DNA of 29,582 nucleotides from an uncultured Jannaschia sp. Lineage in GTDB: Bacteria > Pseudomonadota > Alphaproteobacteria > Rhodobacterales > Rhodobacteraceae. The notes beneath the pieces are model-generated. The model had not been told where the DNA came from and did not search any database. It saw only the letters and a list, made by a program, of their open reading frames with translations. The stretch is taken from contig CALFSY010000022.1 in NCBI GenBank assembly GCA_937916365.1, positions 1 to 29,582 of the forward strand. Direction: 5' to 3'. Below, piece by piece: positions 24,138-29,582 of the stretch. The translations under genes and the position numbers were made by a program. Every line of letters starts with the position of its first letter. Within the stretch, counting starts at the first letter, position 1.

Positions 24138-26180
24138 CTAACCCCCTTGTTTCAATATGATTAGGAATGCCTGCCCAAATCGTTCCGCACGTTTATCGCC
24201 CAAAATGCGCGTCAAAGCCGCCATATCGTTGGGCCGCAATTCCGCCACCTTGGCCAACTGTGCGGGGGAACATGCCATAGGTTTGTCTTGGCCCTCTGGC
24301 CCGCGCGCTAAATCCAGTTGTGCAGCCACAAATCTATCGTAAATCGTGCCCGCCGTGCGGCCCGCGATTTTGCGGCGTTTGGGGTGCGTTTTGCCCTGTG
24401 CATCACCGGTAATTACTGTCAAAAAATCTGCGGCATAGCGGCCCAACTTTACCGCCCCAACACCGGTGATGTTGGCCATCTCATCCAATGTTTTGGGGCG
24501 CTTTTCCGCCATTTCGATCAACGTTTGATCGGTGAAAATAACATAAGCGGGCACGCGCGCGGCCTCGGCCAAGGCGCGGCGTTTGGCCTTAAGCGCCGAC
24601 AACAATGGCGCGTCTTCGTCCGACACCAGGGATTTTGCATCTGGGCGCCGCGCGGATTGGTGCATCGTATCGCGGCGCAAGGTGATGGCGGCCTGCCCCC
24701 GCAGGATCGGGCGCGCCGTTGCCGTCATGTATAATGCGCCGTGCCGCGCGGGATCTGGGCGCACCAAATCATGGGCCGCCATTTGCCGTAAAATCGCGTT
24801 CCATCCGCGTTTGTCAAATTCTGTGCCCACCCCAAAGGTGGGCAATTGATCATGCCCGCGCGCCATAACCTTGGCGGTTTTGGTGCCGATCAAAACGTCG
24901 ATTACATGGCCGGTGCCAAATGCCTGCCCCGTCCGGGCAATGGCAGACAGAGCCTTGCGCACGGGGGTGGTGGCATCAAATGTTTCGGGTGGGTGGGCAC
25001 ACAGATCGCAATTCCCGCAAGCGTCCGGATTTTCCCCAAAATAACGCAGCAAGGTTTTGCGACGACACTCCAATGCCTCGGCCAACCCCAAAAGCGCATT
25101 TAACCGCGCATGATCGGCGGCCTTGCGTTCGGGCGGGGCCAAACCTTCGTCGATTTGTTGGCGGCGAAACCGAATATCATCGGGGCCAAACAGTGTTAGC
25201 GTATCGGCGGCGGCCCCATCGCGGCCCGCGCGCCCGATTTCTTGGTAATAACTTTCGATGCTTTTGGGTAAATCGGCATGGGCCACCCATCGAATATCGG
25301 GCTTATCGACCCCCATGCCAAAGGCGATGGTGGCAACCACAATCAATCCGTCGTCGTGGGCAAACCGCGCCTCAACCACGCGCCGATCTTCGGCCTCCAT
25401 TCCCCCATGGTAAAAACAGGCGTCAAACCCGGCCTCGGTTAAGGCGCGGGCCAATGTTTCGGTTTTGGCCCGTGTCGCGCAATAGATGATGCCCGATTGC
25501 CCCTTGCGCGCGGCGGTGAAGCGTAGGATTTGTTGGCGCGGGCCATCCTTAACCTCAAACGCCAGGTTTAGGTTGGGTCTGTCGAACCCGCGCAAAAATA
25601 CCGTGGGCTGTGTGCCATCGAACAGGCGGGTGATGATTTCGGTGCGGGTTTCGGCGTCAGCCGTGGCGGTAAACGCGGCCAATGGCACACCCAAGGCCCG
25701 GCGCAATGCCCCAATGCGCAGATAATCGGGCCGAAAATCGTGGCCCCATTGGCTGACACAATGGGCCTCATCCACCGCGATCAGGGATACGCCGGCCTGC
25801 CGTAACATCCGTTCGGTGCCGCCTGCCGCCAATCGTTCGGGCGCGATATATAATAATTTAAGCCGCTGATCGGACAACGCCGCCCAAACGGCGTCGGTTT
25901 CTTGGGCCGTATTAGCCGAGGTTAATGCCCCTGCCGCAACGCCCACCGCGTGCAGGGCGCGCACCTGATCGCGCATCAACGCAATTAAGGGGGAAATAAC
26001 CACTGTGACCCCATCACGCAGCAGCGCGGGCAGTTGAAAACACAATGATTTTCCCCCACCCGTGGGCATAATCGCCAACACATCGCGCCCCGTTGCAACG
26101 GCGGCAACAATGTCGGCCTGGCCGGGGCGAAACGCATCAAAGCCAAACACCGAAGACAGCAGCGCGTGGGCGTCTTGCAT
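24138..26180 (-). CDS. recQ: ATP-dependent DNA helicase RecQ
   Basis: 3'-5' DNA helicase for recombination and fork repair, 680 residues. Walker A PTGGGKS is at about 39-45, the DEAH box at 137-140 (AVDEAHCVSQWGHDFRPDY), and QEIGRAGRDG is motif VI. The RecQ zinc-binding Cys set follows (ECRRKTLLRYFGE, then CGNCDLC), then the winged-helix RQC region, and an HRDC domain (LKAKRRALAEAARVPAYVIF). The C-terminal extension after HRDC (about 600-680, NDMAALTRILGDKRAERFG) has the helical look of a second HRDC-like unit. Its 3' end faces the ABC gene across 45 bases. Confidence 0.97.
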   Translation of the reverse strand: MQDAHALLSSVFGFDAFRPGQADIVAAVATGRDVLAIMPTGGGKSLCFQLPALLRDGVTVVISPLIALMRDQVRALHAVGVAAGALTSANTAQETDAVWAALSDQRLKLLYIAPERLAAGGTERMLRQAGVSLIAVDEAHCVSQWGHDFRPDYLRIGALRRALGVPLAAFTATADAETRTEIITRLFDGTQPTVFLRGFDRPNLNLAFEVKDGPRQQILRFTAARKGQSGIIYCATRAKTETLARALTEAGFDACFYHGGMEAEDRRVVEARFAHDDGLIVVATIAFGMGVDKPDIRWVAHADLPKSIESYYQEIGRAGRDGAAADTLTLFGPDDIRFRRQQIDEGLAPPERKAADHARLNALLGLAEALECRRKTLLRYFGENPDACGNCDLCAHPPETFDATTPVRKALSAIARTGQAFGTGHVIDVLIGTKTAKVMARGHDQLPTFGVGTEFDKRGWNAILRQMAAHDLVRPDPARHGALYMTATARPILRGQAAITLRRDTMHQSARRPDAKSLVSDEDAPLLSALKAKRRALAEAARVPAYVIFTDQTLIEMAEKRPKTLDEMANITGVGAVKLGRYAADFLTVITGDAQGKTHPKRRKIAGRTAGTIYDRFVAAQLDLARGPEGQDKPMACSPAQLAKVAELRPNDMAALTRILGDKRAERFGQAFLIILKQGG

Positions 26181-26359
26181 GGAAACGTTGCCTGTAAAAA
26201 CGGCGCGGGGGCGCGTGGATTTTTATTAATCTCTATAACCGCGTTACCGGCGTGTTCACAAGCACCGCAATGGGCGCACCGCGCGGGCCATCAATCATAT
26301 CGGTGATTGACCTGCCCCATATCTACCCCCATATCAGAGCATATGCCGCATACAGGGCC

Positions 26360-27562
26360 ATGATCACCGTGGACGGTTCCCCAAACATTCAAATCGACGT
26401 TCTAACGTCGCTGGATCAGATCACGCCCGAGGTCTGGGATGCCTGCGCCTGCCCCGAGGCGATGGATGGCGGCGCGCCATTTGATCCCTTTACAACCCAT
26501 CGGTTTTTATATGCGTTAGAGATTTCAGGGTCTGTTGGAACCGGCACGGGATGGCACCCCCGATACCTGATCGCGCGCACCGATGATGGGCAAATCATCG
26601 CCACCGCCCCACTTTACGTCAAAGGGCACAGCCAGGGCGAATATATTTTCGATCACAACTGGGCCCACGCGTATGAGGGCGCGGGCGGGCGGTATTATCC
26701 AAAATTACAAATCGCGGTGCCCTTTACCCCCGCCACCGGGCGGCGGTTTTTAACCAAACCGGGGTGGGATACTGTGGGCCGCGCGGCCTTGATCCATGGC
26801 GCCACACAGTTGGCCCACGATAATGGGTTATCATCGCTACACATCACATTCTGCACCGAGGATGAGGCCAAGGCAGGCGAAAACATGGGTCTTATGCCCC
26901 GCACAAGCCAACAATTCCATTGGGAAAATCAACGGTATACAGATTTCGATGCGTTTTTGGCCACATTAAGTTCACGCAAACGCAAAAACATTCGCAAAGA
27001 ACGCGCGCAAGCCCAGGGGTTCGGCGGGCACATTCTGCACCTAACAGGGACACAGATCGAACACCACCATTGGGATGCCGTGTGGACGTTTTATCAAGAT
27101 ACCGGCGCGCGCAAATGGGGCATGCCCTATCTAACGCGGCGGTTTTTCGACATCGCCCACGACACGTTGCGCGACGATATTTTGTTGATCCTGGCAATCC
27201 GCGATGGGCGGCCCGTGGCCGGGGCATTAAACCTGATCGGGCGCGATACACTTTTCGGGCGCTATTGGGGCATGGTCGAAGATCACCCCTGCCTGCATTT
27301 TGAAATCTGCTATTACCAAGCGATTGATGCGGCCATCGCCCATGGGTTGCACCGCGTCGAGGCCGGGGCGCAGGGCGCGCACAAATTAGCCCGCGGATAC
27401 ATGCCCAAACGAACCCATTCGTTGCATTGGATCCGCGACCCAGGGTTTGCCGAGGCCGTTGCCACCTATCTCAAGGCAGAAGGCGATGCTGTCGATGAAG
27501 ATATTGAAATTCTAACCACCTATGGCCCGTTCAAAAAAACCAAGGCAGACCAAGACCCTTAG
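26360..27562 (+). CDS. COG3146/DUF482 acyltransferase-like (GNAT-fold) protein
   Basis: A 400-residue predicted N-acyltransferase of the COG3146 family, related to FemX-like GNAT-fold enzymes. Recognised segments are PFTTHRFLYALEISGSVG, APLYVKGHSQGEYIFDHNWA, YYPKLQIAVPFTPATGRRFL, SSRKRKNIRKERAQA and GAQGAHKLARGYMPKRTHSLH. The start at 26360 follows CAGGG and matches the usual family length; an earlier in-frame GTG at 26252 would add 36 residues of no family character. No signal peptide. The family's substrates are largely uncharacterised. It is divergent from recQ, with about 180 bases between the starts. Confidence 0.85.
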   Translation: MITVDGSPNIQIDVLTSLDQITPEVWDACACPEAMDGGAPFDPFTTHRFLYALEISGSVGTGTGWHPRYLIARTDDGQIIATAPLYVKGHSQGEYIFDHNWAHAYEGAGGRYYPKLQIAVPFTPATGRRFLTKPGWDTVGRAALIHGATQLAHDNGLSSLHITFCTEDEAKAGENMGLMPRTSQQFHWENQRYTDFDAFLATLSSRKRKNIRKERAQAQGFGGHILHLTGTQIEHHHWDAVWTFYQDTGARKWGMPYLTRRFFDIAHDTLRDDILLILAIRDGRPVAGALNLIGRDTLFGRYWGMVEDHPCLHFEICYYQAIDAAIAHGLHRVEAGAQGAHKLARGYMPKRTHSLHWIRDPGFAEAVATYLKAEGDAVDEDIEILTTYGPFKKTKADQDP

Positions 27563-27580
27563 GTTTTTGTGCATGTGGCC

Positions 27581-27598
27581 TGGGGCGCGCGCGCCCCA
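27581..27598 (+). terminator. 18-bp perfect GC palindrome after the DUF482 gene
   Basis: TGGGGCGCGCGCGCCCCA is its own reverse complement, and flanking TGGCC (27576-27580) and a downstream GGCCA can extend pairing across it. It begins 19 bases after the stop. No T run follows, so it may be a Rho-assisted or two-way stop, or a transcript-stabilising hairpin separating this gene from the ankyrin gene. Confidence 0.5.
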
Positions 27599-27615
27599 AC
27601 ACCCCTGGCCAAGCC

Positions 27616-27635
27616 CCCGCCACAGCCCGCCACAG
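27616..27635 (+). repeat. Tandem 10-bp repeat, two copies
   Basis: CCCGCCACAG occurs twice head to tail (27616-27625 and 27626-27635) in the leader of the ankyrin gene. The second copy also takes part in a short hairpin, AGCCC (27624-27628) with GGGCT (27635-27639). It could be a slippage-prone site or a minor leader element; function unknown. Confidence 0.55.
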
Positions 27636-27674
27636 GGCTAAACCCCACCAAACACATATGCAGGAGGATCCCCC

Positions 27675-28244
27675 ATGTCACCCCTGAAATCCGCGGCCAT
27701 AGTGGCCACCCTGGCCTTGACCCCTGCCTGCATTCCCGTTTGCGACGATTGGAATTGGAATACCCGAGGGTTTTTTGAAATCGCTACGGTGGACGATGTG
27801 AACAGATGTTTACAGGGCGGGGCAGACCCAAATGCACGGGATGAGCGGGGCGTTACCCCCCTCCATTTGGTGGCGGGGTTGAGTGACACGCCTGCGATTA
27901 TCGCGGCCCTGATAGACGGGGGTGCGGACAGAAACGCACGACTTGATGACGGGCGGACACCCCTCTATGTGGCGGCGGGGTTGAGTGATACCCCCGCGAT
28001 CATCACCGCTTTGATAGAAGGGGGTGCTGACCCGAACGCACGGGATGCGGTGGGGTGGACACCGCTTCATGTGGCGGCGGAACATAATGAAACACGGGCG
28101 GTTGTTGAGGCCCTGTTGGATGGTGGGGCGGATGCCGCCCTGCGCACTGGGGATGGACGCCTGCCTATCGACGTGATTCCCGAAAACTCGGCCCTTCATG
28201 GCACCGATGCGTATTGGCGGCTGAACGAGGGGCGATTTGACTAA
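27675..28244 (+). CDS. Exported ankyrin-repeat protein
   Basis: A 189-residue protein with an N-terminal export signal (MSPLKSAAIVATLALTPAC). The Cys at about 19 could be lipidated, although Pro at -2 makes LTPAC a poor lipobox, so it is either a lipoprotein or a periplasmic protein. About four ankyrin units follow: ATVDDVNRCLQGGADPNAR, GVTPLHLVAGLSDTPAIIAA, GRTPLYVAAGLSDTPAIITA and GWTPLHVAAEHNETRAVVEA, each ending in GGAD. Two adjacent units are near-identical in DNA over about 60 bases with a 102-base period, a sign of recent duplication. The ribosome site is a perfect AGGAGG seven bases before the ATG at 27675, stronger than its neighbours'. The binding partner is unknown. Confidence 0.85.
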   Translation: MSPLKSAAIVATLALTPACIPVCDDWNWNTRGFFEIATVDDVNRCLQGGADPNARDERGVTPLHLVAGLSDTPAIIAALIDGGADRNARLDDGRTPLYVAAGLSDTPAIITALIEGGADPNARDAVGWTPLHVAAEHNETRAVVEALLDGGADAALRTGDGRLPIDVIPENSALHGTDAYWRLNEGRFD

Positions 28245-28253
28245 CCCGGCAAG

Positions 28254-28411
28254 GGGCGGGCGGCCCACAACATATGCACAGTCAATGTGCGTGGGATAAT
28301 GGCCTGTGCCGTTGTTTTTGGCCCGGCCCGCCCATACATGCCCATCAATGGGGTTGGCCCCTTGCCCCCATGGGTTGGCCTGCGGCGGCTCGCGGGCCGC
28401 CCCCATTGATG
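28254..28411. repeat. Nested inverted repeats in the leader of the frameshifted SDR
   Basis: The 190-base gap between the ankyrin gene and the SDR contains several inverted repeats: GGGCGGGC (28254-28261) with GCCCGCCC (28326-28333); GCACA (28276-28280) with TGTGC (28286-28290); CATCAATGGGG (28343-28353) with CCCCATTGATG (28401-28411), an 11-bp perfect pair; the palindrome CCCATGGG (28367-28374); and GCGGC (28382-28386) with GCCGC (28396-28400). This can form large nested hairpins. It may end ankyrin transcription or control SDR expression. Confidence 0.6.
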
Positions 28412-28434
28412 CGCCCTACACAAAAGGAAATCCC

Positions 28435-29171
28435 ATGCGCTTTCAAGACAAACACATTCTGATTACCGGCGGCACATCGGGCATTGGGCTGGCCACGGCC
28501 AAACGCCTACATGCCGAAGGCGCGCAGGTTACCATCACGTATAGCCGCGACAGCTCGGCCGAAAAAGCAAAGGCCGATCTTGGCGATGCGCACTATATCA
28601 AAAATGACGTCGGCGCGCACGATACCGGCGCCCTATTGGCCGCGGCGGTGGGGGATGCGCGATTTGATGGCATTTTCCTGAACGCAGGCAATGCAACCTT
28701 TGCCCCGCTTGACCATGTCAGTGCCGCAGAATTTGATCGCCAGATGGGCATGTTTGTGCGCGGCCCGCTTTTGCAGGCACAGGCCCTTGCCCCGCACCTT
28801 AACGATGGGGGGCCTTGGTGGTGACCACATCGGTGGTTAATCAAATGGGCATGGCCGGCGCGTCGATTTATTCGGCCACCAAAGGGGCCGCACGGGTGTT
28901 GGTGCGCACCTTGGCGCGCGAACTTGCGCCCCGGGGTATTCGCGTCAATGCCGTTGCCCCCGGCCCCATCGGCACCGGTTTTTTTGAACGCACGGGGCTT
29001 GACGCCGAAACCCAGGCCCAAATGGCCGCCGGGATCGAAACCCAAGTGCCCCTGGGCCGGTTTGGCCACCCCGATGAGGTGGCGGCGGTGGTCACATTCT
29101 TGTTGTCGCAAGAGGCCAGTTACGTCACAGGGGCCGAATACGTTGTCGACGGCGGGATGACCCAACTATAG
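28435..29171 (+). pseudogene. SDR-family oxidoreductase broken by a -1 frameshift
   Basis: The two halves of one 245-residue SDR lie in adjacent frames. The first half starts at 28435 after AAGGA and contains the cofactor motif ITGGTSGIG (about 10-18) and NAG, but ends at a TGA at 28822-28824 after 129 codons. The second half, in another frame, continues with VVTTSVVNQMG, the catalytic YSATK pair, VNAVAPGPIGTGFF and VTGAEYVVDGGM. The break lies in a run of six G at about 28807-28812. One extra G would restore LNDGGALVVTTSVV, the expected family sequence. Apart from the frameshift all catalytic residues are intact, so the lesion is recent, or a sequencing/assembly error, or a phase-variable tract. 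Substrate unknown. Confidence 0.85.
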
Positions 29172-29194
29172 GCCAGCATTAGGAAAAACCCACC

Positions 29195-29494
29195 ATGAAA
29201 CCGGAAAAATTGACCCCCGAAAACCGTGACACGGCCCTGGCCGCATTGGCGCAGCACGGGTGGGCGCCCGTGGAGGGGCGCGACGCCATCACCAAAACCT
29301 TTGTGTTTGATGATTTCATCGCCGCCTTTGGGTGGATGACGCGCGTGGCCCTGGTGGCCGAGCATATGATGCACCACCCCGAATGGCGCAACGTGTATAA
29401 AACGGTTGAGGTCACGCTAACCACCCATGATTTTGATGGGCTGTCAAACCTTGATGTGGCCCTGGCCAGCAAAATGGATCGCCTGGCGCAATAA
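29195..29494 (+). CDS. phhB: Pterin-4a-carbinolamine dehydratase
   Basis: A 99-residue enzyme that dehydrates 4a-hydroxytetrahydropterin, recycling the pterin cofactor of aromatic amino-acid hydroxylases; it also occurs in organisms without such hydroxylases. The family motif AEHMMHHPEWRNVYKTVEV is at about 55-73 (catalytic His residues included), followed by TTHDFDGLSNLDVALA. Length and motif are typical. AGGA lies 9 bases before the ATG. It begins 23 bases after the SDR stop on the same strand and probably shares its transcript. No phenylalanine hydroxylase gene is visible here. Confidence 0.95.
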   Translation: MKPEKLTPENRDTALAALAQHGWAPVEGRDAITKTFVFDDFIAAFGWMTRVALVAEHMMHHPEWRNVYKTVEVTLTTHDFDGLSNLDVALASKMDRLAQ

Positions 29495-29509
29495 CAAACA
29501 CATAACGCC

Positions 29510-29552
29510 AAGGGCCCCCACGGTTTACCGCGCGGGGGGTTAGGGGCCCTTT
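29510..29552. terminator. Strong hairpin terminator after phhB
   Basis: AAGGGCCCC (29510-29518) and GGGGCCCTT (29543-29551) form a perfect 9-bp stem, with a T following. The 24-base loop holds a second hairpin, CGGT-TT-ACCG (29521-29530). It starts about 15 bases after the phhB stop and also covers the predicted end of a convergent minus-strand gene, so it probably works in both directions. Confidence 0.7.
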
Positions 29553-29582
29553 AGCGCGGTGAGGGCGGCGCGGATAATTTCG
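29540..29582 (-). CDS. Possible C-terminus of a minus-strand gene (partial)
   Basis: Reading the minus strand inward from the right edge gives EIIRAALTALKGP followed by TAA (29542-29540). The helical composition and the position of the stop just inside a two-way terminator hairpin fit the end of a real convergent gene. Only 13 codons are visible, so identity cannot be given and the frame choice is tentative. Confidence 0.35.
   Translation of the reverse strand, partial: EIIRAALTALKGP

Noticed and set aside
1..29582. CRISPR array, prophage, insertion sequence, toxin-antitoxin or defence island
   Set aside because: No regularly spaced repeats, transposase, integrase, attachment sites or recognised defence genes were seen; RecQ, the Lhr-like helicase and PdeM are ordinary repair genes here.

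Overview
The window looks like ordinary chromosomal DNA from an alphaproteobacterium, most likely of the Rhodobacteraceae/Roseobacter group. This is inferred from protein style and gene order (ybgC-tolQRAB-pal-cpoB-tilS-ftsH, fhs-chorismate mutase-folD, the Lhr-like helicase/PdeM pair, the small 'SIDWIVLT' membrane protein) and from moderately high G+C. No alignment or database search was run. I see no phage, IS element, CRISPR array, rRNA or tRNA.

Layout. 1-2526 (minus): an AlkC-type DNA glycosylase cut by the left edge, an SDR with a degenerate active site, and an M48 lipoprotein protease. 2660-5512 (plus): a DCC-family thiol protein overlapping a small hypothetical protein, a CoA-transferase A/B pair with a YCII-like gene wedged between the subunits, and a small single-span membrane protein. 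5589-8805 (plus): ligase-associated DEXH helicase and the PdeM phosphoesterase. 8814-12476 (minus): an overlapping one-carbon cluster fhs, chorismate mutase and folD, with a MOSC protein upstream. 12694-22202 (minus): the Tol-Pal cluster followed by tilS, ftsH and a secreted DUF4399 protein with its own promoter. 22383-24092 (plus): a two-domain oligopeptide-type ABC ATPase with no permease nearby. 24138-26180 (minus): RecQ. 26360-29494 (plus): a COG3146/DUF482 acyltransferase-like protein, an ankyrin-repeat exported protein, an SDR broken by a one-base frameshift, and a pterin-4a-carbinolamine dehydratase. The last 43 bases probably hold the C-terminus of a further minus-strand gene.

How the genes fit together. 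Three functions recur. DNA repair: AlkC, Lhr-like helicase with PdeM, and RecQ, in separate loci. Envelope integrity: Tol-Pal, FtsH, and the M48 lipoprotein. C1/pterin and acyl-CoA metabolism: Fhs, FolD, carbinolamine dehydratase and CoA transferase. Tight stop/start overlaps mark translational coupling in scoA-YCII-scoB, fhs-CM-folD, tolQ-tolR and cpoB-tilS.

The most unusual items are the frameshifted SDR with its inverted-repeat-rich leader, the YCII gene splitting the CoA-transferase operon, the Lhr-helicase/PdeM pair without its usual ligase and exonuclease, and the ankyrin protein with a perfect Shine-Dalgarno. I found no convincing undescribed multi-gene system.
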